A DNA stretch of 64,000 nt. Source: Anabas testudineus. Lineage: Eukaryota; Chordata; Actinopteri; Anabantiformes; Anabantidae. The notes beneath the pieces are model-generated. The model saw only the letters and a program-made list of their open reading frames with translations, was not told the origin of the DNA and did no database searches. The stretch is from assembly GCF_900324465.2 (NCBI RefSeq), contig NC_046627.1:7965610-8029609 (forward strand). Reading direction: 5' to 3'. This document shows, one piece after another, positions 1-11,103 of the stretch. Both the position numbers and the translations under genes were made by a program. Numbering within the stretch: the first letter of the stretch is position 1; every line of letters begins with the position of its first letter.

Positions 1-500
1 AAACACCAAGTCAGTTAAATTTCTGGGATATTACTCTGATTAACAACCTCCTCTGCTACTTGCAACCAGTTTCAGCCGCTTTGGTGTTAATGAAATTAAC
101 CACTGAACCACTGGGTTCACTGGGTGAACTAGAGGGGCAACAATGAGATGGCCCCCTAAAACGAGAATGGTTTTTCAGGTGGAGGACACTGACATTTTTT
201 CTCTCCTCATTGCGTCTATTTTTTCACTAATTTTGCATTTGTCCAGGGTCAGTGTCACTACTGGTAGCATGAGGTGATACCTGGACCTTACTTGGGTTAA
301 ACAGACAGTCCAACTCCTTCAGGATAGTATATCAGTACCTGCCATTTTCAGGTTTGCGGTGTCTCCCAACACATTTTCAAGAGCATGGAGAAGAGTCCAG
401 GAGACAGTTTCTTTAAGAGAGCTGGACGGGGCCGTAGAAGGTCCTTAACCAATCAACAGGACCAGTATCTGATCCTTTGATTAAGGAGGAACAAGATGAG
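1..500. other. Intergenic stretch, nothing recognised
   Basis: AT-rich sequence at the window edge with no long frame and no recognised repeat family. The part from about 300 resembles the sequence just upstream of the Tc1-like relic near 26,520, so it is probably the outer part of the duplicated 3' flank. Confidence 0.4.
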
Positions 501-870
501 CACTGTCAGAGCCAAATTATGTCCTCTTGTGGGCCCTGTGCTCACTGTCCGGCACCATGGAGCTTGATTGGCATTTGCCATACAGTAGACATTACAACAG
601 TAGAATTGGCAGATCCATCGCTGGGCCTATGTGCTGTTCACTAATGAGAGCAGGTTCACTCTCAGCACGTGACAGACGTGAACAGGTCTGGCAAAGCTGT
701 GGAGAACTTCTGCCTGTAACATTGTTCTGTATGATTGGTTTGGTGGTGGATCGGTGATGGTCTGGCACTCAAGGTGACAGACCTCCGTCTGTCACCTTGA
801 GTGCCATTAGTAATTGAGATGAAATCCTTGGACCCACTGTCAGACCCTACACTGGTGCAGTGAACAGATG
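500..870 (+). mobile_element. Tc1-like DNA transposon relic
   Basis: Conceptual translation gives scattered pieces of a Tc1-type DDE transposase: an SRFTLSARDRREQVW-like segment near 650-690, a GGGSVMVW-like remnant near 745-765, and DEILGPTVRPYTGAV near 819-865. The pieces lie in different frames, so the copy is dead. Two related fragments sit at 26,640-27,000 (plus) and about 40,740-40,880 (minus), always at the outer edge of the zinc-finger unit, so this relic was probably copied along with the unit. Confidence 0.7.
763..806. repeat. Perfect 20-bp inverted repeat with 4-nt loop
   Basis: Arms 763-782 and 787-806 are exact reverse complements around a 4-nt loop. The related Tc1 fragment at about 26,930 has this segment only once, so the hairpin is a local fold-back duplication in this copy. 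Confidence 0.85.
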
Positions 871-899
871 GAAAAACTAGAGTAAAATCAGCAGTTTAA

Positions 900-1905
900 C
901 TAGTGATGTTTGGTTGTTCGTTATTAAAATAAGTGAGTAAAAATTAACGTTGACCAGTTTTTCCCACCTGCAGTCTTGGTCCATGTATGAAGTACAGTTA
1001 ATTATTCAAGTAATAAGGTCCCTGATGCTGTGTTTAGCTGCAGTAAGTTGGGATGAAGAACTTGAGACTTGCTATTTGGTTCAGTCTCTTTGTCTCCACT
1101 TGGAAAACAAAATTAGAAAAAGGAAACCGGAGGACAGAACAAGTAACTTGGCTTTCACAATAAAACACCCAAGAGCATTTGTAGTGTCCAGCAACATGTT
1201 GTTGAGGAAAAAGTTAGTCTGTATGTGATTAGAAGAAGAAAGTCGTTTAAATTCACTGTGCATGTAGAACAGAACCGATTCCAGCTGTCACTGGATCAAA
1301 GGTGGTGTACTGTACCACATCACTCAATGTCCATATTACTCATTATACATCCAAATTAGTCATTGTATATCCATATTGAGAGTTATACTTTTACATTTAT
1401 TTCGATCATGAAACCACGTAACTTAAAGTGACCCTTATGAAACTTCCCTTTGCCCTTGTTAGACAGTGCTCCAGACTTTTATCTTAGGGAGTCAGACAGG
1501 ATGTCCTGGCATGGAATTGACCTCGAGACAAGAACCAACTGTAATGTCTCACAGACAATCATCATCTATTCACCTCTCCCTCCCATCTGAAATCCATAAA
1601 AACAACTGTATGTGTTAGATTCTTTCAGTATGTTTCTGTCAGTCGTGTGTTGATGTATTCATGCTCTCTGTGTAAGAAAATAAATTACTGCCTTATTAAT
1701 CTCATCGATGGTCCTGAGAAGTTTGTTGCAGAAGTTTTTCAGTTTTCTTCATCAGGTTTAAATAGTTAGTTAATAGTTAAACACTGGTTAATTAAATCAC
1801 TTCAGGCTAAATAGTGACTATTTAAAAAGTTCCCTGATTGTTTTCATTTGATGTCTTAAAAAGAAATAAAATTGTTAATGTAAAAAACAATTCAACAATA
1901 TGATC
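900..1905. repeat. 3' flank block of zinc-finger unit A
   Basis: This block recurs, with clear nucleotide similarity, at 27,030-27,330 plus 29,650-30,480 (same strand), 39,615-40,740 (opposite strand, unit B) and 62,095-63,256 (opposite strand, unit D). It lies beyond the poly(A) signal of the zinc-finger gene. It contains a small frame at 950-1228 on the plus strand whose translation resembles frames at 27,128, 40,558 (minus) and 63,116 (minus). The frame is shorter in B because of a stop near the start and is cut by a LINE in the remnant, so coding status is doubtful. Confidence 0.7.
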
Positions 1906-1915
1906 ACACAAAACA

Positions 1916-1921
1916 TTTATT
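1916..1921 (-). terminator. Poly(A) signal AATAAA, gene A
   Basis: AATAAA on the minus strand followed by a TG-rich stretch. The same hexamer and context occur at 39,605 (B) and 62,087 (D). It sets the probable 3' end of copy A about 1.6 kb beyond the shared stop codon. Confidence 0.6.
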
Positions 1922-2935
1922 AGCAAAAAGCAGGAATTAAAAATAAAACATAAAAACAGTGTTTCTCCCAGAAGTTGATTCTACCTGTGATGGTGTCTGA
2001 AGGTCTGTTTTACTACTGTAGACCTACACATAGCTGAACCAATCAAACACTGAGGATCTTAACACATTATTGACATGATATGAACATTTTAACTGAAAGA
2101 TTCACAAGATAATTAAAGATCATCAGGTTTCTATCCACCAACGACAGCACGTTTCATTTGTCCTGTCATCAATTTAAAACACTGAATTCACATCATTCAT
2201 GCTGCTGCTTGACATTTTAGTAGCATTTAATTAGTTGTTAAAAACAGATAGTAATACTATGTGTTGAAAATACCAATATGTTTTAAATGCTATTGGATGC
2301 TGAAAAATAAACAATATGAGCTACTAGAGCTGACTGTAATAGTACAATAATGAATTGAATGTAATTCAAAATGAAAAAACAGACAACTGTAATAACACGT
2401 TAAAAATAAAACGCACATTATTTTCAAAAGATAACAACATACATCAAATTCATTTTATCTAACTATGAGAGATTTTAACAAGGAAAAAAGTGATGCAAAG
2501 TCCAGATCTGGAAGGACATAACCTCATCTGTTGTCTCATTAGGATCATGTCCTGATGATGTCAGTCATGTATACAAGGACATAACAGCTACTGAAAACCA
2601 TTTGACTTGCTGCAATGACATTTCAACAAAATGGACAAACCTCCCACCAGATGTTTTTCACTTTGGTTTTGAAGGTGTCTTTGAATTCAGTCCTCTGTAG
2701 GTTGATAACTTGAATTTTCATCAAACAATGTGGCGTCCTGTTGTTTCTTCCACATAACCGAGTCCAGATCAGTGTAAATATCCAGCATGAACTTTTTACT
2801 CATTGAGTTCTGATGGGTTTTAAAAGTGATCCTTACATTTTTTCGGCAGTTTAGTTTGACAGATTTTAATTTTACTTATTGAAAACAGACTGTATTACTG
2901 AGAACGGCTAGTTGAGGGTTAAGGGGGTCGTGCCT
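1922..2935 (-). other. 3' UTR of zinc-finger gene A
   Basis: AT-rich non-coding sequence between the finger relics and the poly(A) signal. It is similar to 38,700-39,600 in B, 41,515-42,450 in C and 61,090-62,085 in D. No coding potential seen. Confidence 0.55.
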
Positions 2936-3006
2936 AAGGAGCGAGAAAGATTCAAATGCCCGGTCCCCCACATGGAGGGCGGCGATTTTACCACTAAACG
3001 ATCTAG
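2936..3006 (-). ncRNA. tRNA-like sequence (pseudo-tRNA)
   Basis: About 70 nt with a TAGTGGTA-type box A and a degenerate box B (CATTTGAATC), resembling a Gly/Val-type tRNA but with weak arms. A counterpart lies at 61,011-61,077 in unit D. Units B and C lack it at the matching position. Probably a tRNA pseudogene inherited by A and D. Confidence 0.45.
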
Positions 3007-3069
3007 TTGCTTACAAAGTTACAGATTTTATAATTAATTAAACTAACGATTATGAACACAATTGTGCTT

Positions 3070-3545
3070 CTTAAAAAAACTTTTCTGCAAGAAACCTTTC
3101 ACACAATTAGAGCAAGAGTACGGTTTGTGTCCAGTGTGGACACGTTGATGCCGTGAGAGTTCGGATGATGTATAGAAACATTTGTCACAGTCTTGACACC
3201 AGAGTGGTTTTAGTCCAGCGTGGAAAAGCTTGTGTCTGTGATATAAAGATGAAATGCTGAAGCTTTTTCCACAATATTTACAACTGTATGGTTTCTCTCC
3301 ATTGTGGACTCGCTCATGTACTGAGCAAGTCTGTGCTGATAGGAATATTTTCTGACATTATTTGCACTGATAGGTTTTTTCTCCAGTGTGAATCCGTTCA
3401 TGACGCCTTAATGAAGAGGAGCTGCTAAAGATCTTCCCACATTGCTCACAATGGTAGATTGTTTCTATAGTGTGGATGTTTTTATGAACCTTTAAATTTC
3501 CTAGGAGCACAGATGTTTTTCCACACTCCTCACATCTATATGGTC
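3070..3545 (-). pseudogene. Relic zinc fingers downstream of gene A
   Basis: Reading on past the frameshift of copy A gives two more fingers (YRCEECGK and YHCEQCGK types; in the first the conserved Phe after CGK is Ser), then the shared TAA at 3360-3358 within a C-K-stop-C motif. Beyond the TAA the same frame stays open through about three further recognisable fingers (SCKYCGKSF, WCQDCDKCF and SCSNCVKGF starts). These are ancestral C-terminal fingers now lying in the 3' UTR. Confidence 0.75.
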
Positions 3546-4663
3546 TCACTCCAGTATGTGTTCGTTCATGGCTGTTGCGGTTCGGTAAAGAAGGAAAAGT
3601 TTTCTCACAGTGTGGTATGGTTTCTCTCCACTGTGAATACGTTTATGAACTTTTAGGTGTCCTGATCGGGCAAAATCTTTCCCACACTGGTCACAGTGAT
3701 AAGGCTTCTCTCCAGTGTGAATCCGTTCATGACGCCTTAATGAAGTGGAGGTGGTAAAGATTTTCCCACATTGCTCACAAGGGTAGATTCTTTCTTTAGT
3801 GTGGATGTTTCTATGAATTGTTAATTGTCCTATCTGAGTGAATCTCTTCCCACACTTTTCACATCTATATGGTTTCACTCCAGTATGGATTCGTACATGT
3901 TTGTTGTGCGCTGTTGAAGAAGTGAAGGTTTTTTCACAGTGTCTGCACTGGTATGGTTTCTCTCCACTGTGAATACGTTTATGAAATTTTAGGCTTTCTG
4001 ATCGAGCAAAATCTTTCCCACACTCATCACAATGATGAGGTTTCTCTCCAGTGTGAATGAGAAAGTGAGTTTTCAGGTTACTTCGCTGAGAGAAAGCTTT
4101 ACCACACTGATCACAACTGAACGGCTTCTCTCCAGTATGAACTCTCTGATGAACTTTTAATTCTGTTGATGTTACGAAAGCTTTGTCACACTGCTCACAG
4201 CTGTATGGTTTCTCTCCACTGTGATATCTCTGATGAACTTTTAATTCTGTTGATGTTACGAAAGCTTTGTCACACTGCTCACAGCTGTATGGTTTCTCTC
4301 CACTGTGAAATCTCTGATAGTGACTTTTCAAGTGTCCTTTTGATAAGAATGCACTGCCGCACTCTTGACACTGATGCAGTTTAGCTCCGGTGTGAATTCT
4401 CTTGTGGAGATTTAGTTTATCTACCGATTTGAATGTCTTACCACACTGATCACAGCTGTATGGTTTCTCTCCAGTATGAACTCTCTCATGATTCTTTAGT
4501 GTGTATGATGAAGAGAATTCTTTGTTACATTGTTTCTTTGCATTTCTGTGTTTCTAGAATGACAGAGAGAGAAAATGTAAGGTTTTGTTAATGGAGATAA
4601 TAAAAAATGCAAAGTATGTGAGATATAAGAGATTTAAATACTCACCTTTTGGGGAGAACTCAT
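3546..4663 (-). CDS. C2H2 zinc-finger protein, copy A (frameshifted)
   Basis: Two coding exons on the minus strand: 4663-4646 encodes MSSPQK up to a GTGAG donor, and the finger exon starts at 4553 after TTCTAG. In-frame TGA codons upstream support this ATG. Finger 1 has lost 9 nt (about 4527-4530, between two TGT triplets), leaving a single Cys, so it should not bind zinc. Ten good C2H2 fingers follow (SCDQCGKTF to HCDQCGKDF), with TGEKP-type linkers and a few HTKERIYP linkers. In finger 11, near 3612-3616, 7 nt found in copies B and D are missing, so the frame shifts and ends at 3546, giving about 341 residues. No KRAB, SCAN or BTB domain is seen. Expected to be a nuclear DNA-binding protein. 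The loss of the last fingers may make it a pseudogene, but most of the array is intact. Confidence 0.8.
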
Positions 4664-5216
4664 CCTGCTTCTTTCTCGGTGGCTTTCTCAGATTTCACAA
4701 AGCTGTCCTGATGTCAGACAAAACAATGCTCGTCCTCACCTGAGATGAATGTGATCTGTGAACCAACAAAGACTCAAGATAAGACAAAAAACACAGCTAC
4801 AGAATATCACTGACTCAGCAGATGAGGATCACTGTGTGCAATGATCCAGATTAAACTGGCTGATCTCATGATGTCTGCTCTCATACCGGTAAATTAGAAA
4901 ACTTCTGCAAACACATCTGCATCTTTCACTAGGACCATTTTAAATGCAACTGGAAATTATAGAATACAAATCTAAATAAAATGACTTGTGTGTCCAACTA
5001 TAAATAGTGTGTATAGTGATTATATCTGTAATCTATAGTCGCAAGTCACATGATTGGTAATGCTGCTTTATTATTTTTGTAAATGTATATTTGTTATTAC
5101 TTTTGTCACTTTCATGTTTATTTCAGATGACTGTGGGATTTTCTTTTTTTAACAGAAGGGTAGATGCTATGTTCAGAGACATTTCCTCATTGATTGTATT
5201 TTTCCAATCATAGATT
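4664..5216 (-). other. Intron and 5' UTR of gene A
   Basis: The 5' part of exon 2 (non-coding, about 4664-4760) begins after a CACAG acceptor. The rest is intron, matching 37,070-37,540 in B, 43,240-43,725 in C and 59,315-59,755 in D. No other feature seen. Confidence 0.5.
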
Positions 5217-6160
5217 TAAACCTGTCCTACCCAGTCCTCCTGACTGTCACAGTGAACACACCATTTATAGAAACTGGAGTCCAGGAGAGACTTGGCAGCA
5301 TTCACAAATGAGAGAGAGCTACAGATGAGAAATGTCTCTCTTAACACCACCGCTGAAGAACTTATCTTTTCTGGTTTGTCAATCCACATGACCTGCCTTT
5401 GTTTCCCCAGACTCAAAATGTGTTGTGAGAGCAAAACCACAGGGCCAATAATAAGCCAGAAAATGACAAGAACACGTTCTTCAAGTTGAGAATCTCACTG
5501 AAAATTGTCAATGACCTGAAAGTAATAGAGGAAAGAGAGACATCCTTTGGAGGGTAAGATAAGGCTGCCTTAACCTACAGAAACAAGGAAAAGTTTAAAG
5601 TTTCAAGGTATTTGTACTTGAGTCTCCAGATGGTCTGATTCTGGACTCTAAAGTCTACTAAGGGAACAATACATCTGAAGGTCAAAGGATGATAACTGGG
5701 GCAGTTTCTCTCCAGTATCAGAGAGACACCTCTACCCGGGGGTCAGTGATGGTGGTCAGAAGAAGTCCTGGGTTTGCCATCACAAATTGATTTCTTATTT
5801 CTTGGACGGTGCTGTCACACACACCACCACAAACAACTGATGAGGAAAAAACAGTTCCTGGACTCCAAACGTCATCTTGGATATGAGCTGCTGAACTATC
5901 TAGAACCTGAGGAACACTAACAAGACAGTAGACGACAGTGAAGATAGTGAAGAGTATGAGCCATCCATCAGAAACCGCATTCCACAACCAGAAGCACCAT
6001 TAACAACATACGGGGCCAGGCACATACCAGAGATACTAGACTGATGAAACCAAGGTTGCAACGGCTAAAAATACATGACATGCATCAGCTGCAAGATGTT
6101 CCTCTGCATAACAAAGCAGATAAACTGCTTCCTAAAGTACCGTCACTAAGACTTTAATGA
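5217..6160 (+). mobile_element. piggyBac-type transposon relic in intron of A
   Basis: Plus-strand translation shows FVLESPDGLILDSKVY near 5613-5665, which fits the conserved piggyBac transposase segment around its second catalytic Asp, and a Cys-rich C-terminal piece (CKMFLCIT) near 6090-6120. The middle of the transposase is deleted. Copies at the same intronic place in B, C and D show that the insertion predates the duplications. Confidence 0.65.
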
Positions 6161-7122
6161 AGGAAGAAAAGAAAGAGGAAGAGAAGGAGAACAGTGAAGA
6201 GAAGGTGGTGTTACAGATTCAAACCTGTGCTACCCAGGACCTCTGGACTGGAGACTTTAATTTATGTTCATGTTCAGTTTCATTTAGAAAGTTTCATTAG
6301 AAAATGGATTGACATTCTTGTTTTCTTGTCAGTCTATTCTGATTTTGAAGTGTAGCTGTTTTCTAACAGTAAATTTGTTCTGCTGTCCACTACAGTGGAC
6401 ATGCTGTAAAATATCAAATAATATATGTCTGTGAAGATTTTCAGTCCTCCAGGTAAAGTTATCTGGAAGTTGAGTCGTGACAACTGTACGTCTTTCTTGT
6501 TAGGTTGAAATGTTTCACTACTCATCAAAGTCGCTTCTTCAGTCTGAGGAAAGTTGGTTAGAGACAAACAACAAACCCTTCAGGCTGGAAACCAACTAGT
6601 GATGTCTGTCTGACTTCACCTTCCTTGTTCACCAAGAACACCTTTTACCAACAACTACTGACTAATAATCAACTAATCTTTACAAACATGTATGAACATT
6701 ATTCACAGAAACTCTAGTTACACTCATCACATCTTTATAAAGACGCTGCTTTTACCACAAATCTTTGAATAAATGAACTCATTTTCAAGACAATTGATGA
6801 ATTGATTCATTTGAACATAATCAAAACAACCTGGAAGAAACATTTTTCTTGGTTTTCAGTAGTAAATATATGTCTTCATAAAATAAAGTTAAACATTAAC
6901 AGTGAAAACAAAGACACGGTTACACTGTTATGAAAGGAAGCGTGGAAACTTTGGTTTCTTTAAAGAGCTGTAGAGTCCAACAAAAACACGTAAAACCCAC
7001 GATTGTTGCTAAAACTGAAATAACTCAGTTTAGTTTCTTTGAAATATAAGTTTAAAACTATCATTTAGTACTTTTAACTACGTTTTAACGACGTAAAAAC
7101 GGGAGAACCCGCATGGACTCAC
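6161..7122 (-). other. Intron 1 of gene A with dispersed repeat
   Basis: Non-coding. About 6460-6600 holds a dispersed repeat recognisable by an AAGTTGAGTCGTGACAAC core and TTTCACTACTCATC. It is also seen at 24,362-24,480 and in each unit. A MITE-like segment present here in B, C and D (for example 35,477-35,658) is absent from A. Confidence 0.55.
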
Positions 7123-7195
7123 CTCAACTCAGAGACGGAGGAAAACAGGAAGTATCCACCGGAAGTGACATCATCGGGTCATAGGTCACGCACAG
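7123..7195 (-). promoter_or_regulatory. Promoter/non-coding exon 1 of gene A
   Basis: Exon 1 ends at 7123 with GAGTTGAG before a GTGAGT donor. Just upstream are CCGGAAGTG and a second AGGAAGT, both ETS-family core motifs, and a TGACATCA CRE-like site. The same arrangement heads B, C and D; the CCGG form of the first ETS site is seen only here. No TATA box was found, so a housekeeping-type promoter is inferred. Confidence 0.6.
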
Positions 7196-7526
7196 AAAAT
7201 CAGTTACGAAAGTAAAAGCTCCTTCAATATAAGATTACAGATACTGTTCAAAAAAATCAAATACAAACGTGCAGATGTAGTAGAGTGATGTTGTTTTGCT
7301 GTGATATGAACAGGGCATTTTACGTTATAGTAAAAGCCTACTTGTTTAATATATCCTTTTATTTTGGCGGGTACAGGCCACTTTCCAGTTCCGTACATTC
7401 GGTTCATTTCTGTCCTACTTTAGCCCGACTTGTTCTGACTTCATGCTCGTGAGACCGACTTGGCCGCAGACTGTGGAGCCAGGTGCTGCAGGTGTTCTCT
7501 ATCAACTGTAAGACCTCAAGGCTTGA
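7196..7526. other. 5' flank of unit A
   Basis: Similarity to the 5' flanks of B (34,540-34,710) and D (56,950-57,110) continues to about 7407 and then stops. Nothing recognised from there to the Copia LTR. Confidence 0.5.
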
Positions 7527-10500
7527 TGTTAGAGTGCGATGACTGTCACTATAGACGATCTCTATGTACATTAGTGTTGTTTCGGTCGTGAACGATTCGT
7601 TCAATATGAACGATTCGTTCAGTATGAACAAATCTTTTCTATGACTTGAGAGTGATTAGTTCTCTCAGTGAGTGATTCGTTCATTTCCAGTTCATTGCAG
7701 TACCTTCTCTCGCCACATGGCAGCAGCTCTATAAGCTCAGTCAGCAGGATAGGAAACAGAAATGATTCGTTCACGACTCACTCAACTGTGAGTCATTACT
7801 CAGCTCCTCGTTCATTTGTCAGGTGACAGCTGTAGCTCCGCTACGGAGCTGTGGACTGAGAAACAAGGAAATTAATGATGTCTGATATCTGACGGTCATT
7901 TATTTGTCAACTGACGCCTGACAGACATTATTTATTCATGGAATCATAATTAATTAGTTGTCTTTGATTCTTGTAGATGTGTGTAGTGATTTTGTGTAAA
8001 TAATGTAAATTATGTTTGTACATAAATACTTTTGAAAATTATAAACATGTTAATTGTGCTATTCTCTTCCATAAAATAATAAAATGTAACATTATTAATA
8101 ACAACGACAATAACATCAATAATAATAATAATAATAATGATGATGATGATGTCGCGTTTTGGACACAATAAATGCACCATGTAAATATTTTCGGGAACTT
8201 GTTACTTGTTGCTTTAAAAGTCTAACTCATTATCCAAATAAGTTTAACTTTCACTCGTCCTCTACCAGCTGTCACAGTTTAGGCTGCATTTGTCACGTGA
8301 CAGCTACAAAGTCACTGCTGCGCTGTTAAACAACAACATCAGGGAGGATGCAGGAACACAAATCACTTTATTGTTGTGTGTATTTGCTTTCCTATGTTTT
8401 CACATGGTTTGAATTGCTTGTGACATTTTGTGTAGGCCTATTATAATTTGTCAGCTGAACAAACCATGTTGTCTTCACCATATAGTGTCTGAGAACCGCG
8501 GCCATTTTTATATCGCCCACTAGAGGGTTACACCGCAACACGCTGTAAAATGAACGAAATGAACGAAATGATTCGTTCACTTTACAGTTCGAGACTCACG
8601 GATCTGAGTCAGTTCAAAGACTCGTTTTTCCCACCTCTAATGTACATACGTCATTGACTGTTCTGTACGTTGAATAAAGGAGACGCCCCTCCTTGACCTC
8701 TCGATGATGAGAAGCTGAGCGAGCGGAGCGATGCAAAACTGAGACAAGAGCAGGTGTCCATGTGTCTTATTAGCTAGAGGCAAATATATATGTGTCAGGG
8801 ATGTCTACTTCGGCTGGAGCAACGGGAGAGAGTTCCCGGTGCAGAGAGACACAGGTAGGCAGACAGCCTACACATTTTGGACCGGGCTTGCCGCACGGTC
8901 GACGTGATGAGGCAGATACCAATGGGAAGACGCCTAATCAAAAAATATTCCCAGTGGTGTCAGAACCACAGGATGATACATTTATCCAAGAAAAGATGTA
9001 GAGTCAAACACAGACTGAAACAGAACAGGGAGACTACCTCACAGGGCGGGTACCAGGACCAATCAATGAAAGTCAGTCAGAAACAGAACAGATGAGGTCT
9101 GATGAACAGGAGACAGACATGGGTACAGATACTCAAACTACACGAACGTCAAGCAGAGAAAGAAAGAAACCCAAATACTTGGAAGATTATGAGTGCACAG
9201 TACAAAATAGTGAACTAACTATTGATTACTGTTACAGAACTACATTTGGACTACCACAGACCTATGAAGAAGCTATAAGGTCAGACAAGGCAGACAGGTG
9301 GAGAAAAGCTATGACAAATGAGATGATTTCATTCAAGCAAAATGACACTTTCTCTCTTGTACCTCTACCAGAGGGCAGACAGACAGTGGGGGGAAGGTGG
9401 GTTTATGCTATAAAGGAGGATGAAAAGGGTAATGAAACATACAAAGCCACGTATGTAGCAAAGGGGTACACAAAGATCGAAGGACTAGACTACTCCGAGA
9501 CGTTTTCTCCAACTGCAAGTTTAACATCACTAAGAATGCTAATGCAGTTAGTGACACAGCATGATTTTAAGTTACACCAGTTAGACGTTAAAGCTGCATA
9601 TCTACATGCACCCATTGACTATGAAATGTACATGGAACAGCCACAAGGTTTCCATATGAAGTCAGAGAAAGGAGAGGAACTGGTATGTAAACTAAACAAA
9701 TCAATTTATGGTCTTAAACAATCCGGAAGAAACTGGAACATGATGCTTCATGAGTTTTTGACAGAGAATGAGTTTGTACAGAGTCAAACACATAACTGTA
9801 TCTACACTAAACTGTCAGACAAAGAGAAGGTAATTTTGTTGGTATGGGTGGATGATATAATTGTAGCAACAAGCAACGAAAAGTGTCTGAGAGAAGTCAA
9901 AGATAAACTGAAAAATAAGTTTAAAATGAAAGATTTAGGAAAACTCTCTCATTTTATTGGTATTGACTTTACCCAAACGGAAGATACTGTCAAAATGAAC
10001 CAATCCAGGTATATTGACAAGATTCTTGAAAGCTTTGGCATGTATGACTGTAAAACCAGAGCTACACCCAGTGAAGCAAAATGTGATCTCACTCCAGAAG
10101 GAGATCCAACAGACCAGAGGAAATACAGAGAAATGTTGGGCAGTCTCATTTACATTATGAGCTGTACCAGACCAGACATTAGTTGGATTGTGAGTAAATT
10201 ATCCCAATATCTGACAGATCCTAGGGAAAAACACATGACAGCTGTGAAACATGTGTACAGATATTTGAAAGGAACTAAAGACATTGAGTTGTGTTATAAA
10301 GGAGGTGTCGACAAACTGGAACTGACTGGTTATTCTGATGCAGATTGGGCTAACGACCCAGATGACAAGAAGACCATTACAGGTTATTGTTTCAGCTTAA
10401 ATAAAGGTGGTGCTGTCATTTCATGGAAAACCAAGAAACAACAAACTGTAGCATTGTCAACGTGTGAGGCAGAGTACATGGCCTTGGCAGCCACAATCCA

Positions 10501-11083
10501 GGAGGCTCTTTATCTCACACAACTATTGAAGGACATGGACTGTAACTTTCAAGACACGCCAGTCAAAATCTTCGAAGACAATCAAGGAACTATACGTCTG
10601 GCACCGAATCCTGTGAATCGTCAGAGAAGCAAACATGTGGACATAAAATATCATTTCACAAGGTCCACTGTGTTAGAAGGAAAAGTTGTTCTGATTTACT
10701 GTCCTACTGAAAACATGGTGGCAGATGTGTTCACAAAATCTGTAACAAGAGTCAAGATTGAGAGGTTCCATACCTACATGTTTGGTATGTAATATTATGA
10801 TTGATGTAAGTGGCATCATCGAGTGGGGGTGTTAGAGTGCGATGACTGTCACTATAGACGATCTCTATGTACATACGTCATTGACTGTTCTATACGTTGA
10901 ATAAAGGAGACGCCCCTCCTTGACCTCCCGATGGGGAGAAGCTGAGCGAGCGGAGTGATGCAAACTGAGACAAGAGCAGGTGTCCATGTGTCTTATTAGC
11001 TAGAGGCTAATATATATGTGTCAGGGATGTCTACTTCAGCTGGAGCAATGGGAGAGAGTTCCCGGGCGGCAAGAGAGACAACC
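7527..11083 (+). mobile_element. Ty1/Copia LTR retrotransposon fossil
   Basis: Two related LTRs start with TGTTAGAGTG at 7527 and 10,830. The 3' LTR is about 250 bp and the 5' LTR is split by a hAT-like element (7572-8639). A G-rich polypurine tract precedes the 3' LTR. The internal part keeps a long pol segment, about 9092-10,792, with Copia-type reverse transcriptase (VDDII box, QLDVKAAYLHA) and RNase H (YSDADWA, ALSTCEAEYMA). Gag, protease and integrase are not recognisable, so the element is internally deleted and broken. The LTRs differ at several positions, so it is not very recent. The exact 3' LTR end is uncertain by a few bases. Confidence 0.85.
7572..8639. mobile_element. Non-autonomous hAT-like transposon nested in Copia LTR
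   Basis: About 1,068 bp flanked by an exact 8-bp duplication, ATGTACAT, at 7564-7571 and 8640-8647, matching the uninterrupted sequence in the other LTR. Ends are TAGTGTTG and CACCTCTA (TAGAGGTG inverted), a hAT-like imperfect terminal inverted repeat. Subterminal GATTCGTTC motifs recur near both ends. It also holds an ATA/ATG trinucleotide repeat near 8120-8150. No transposase frame is seen. Confidence 0.8.
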
Positions 11084-11103
11084 GCTGCAAGAGAGCCAAC
11101 ACA

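Noticed and set aside
4166-4384. Frames antisense to zinc-finger exons, also at 42,563 and 59,916
   Set aside because: Shadows of the finger repeats on the other strand.
5216-5489. Overlapping small frames repeated in each unit as a possible conserved gene
   Set aside because: They fall in the decayed piggyBac region and show no coherent conserved protein.
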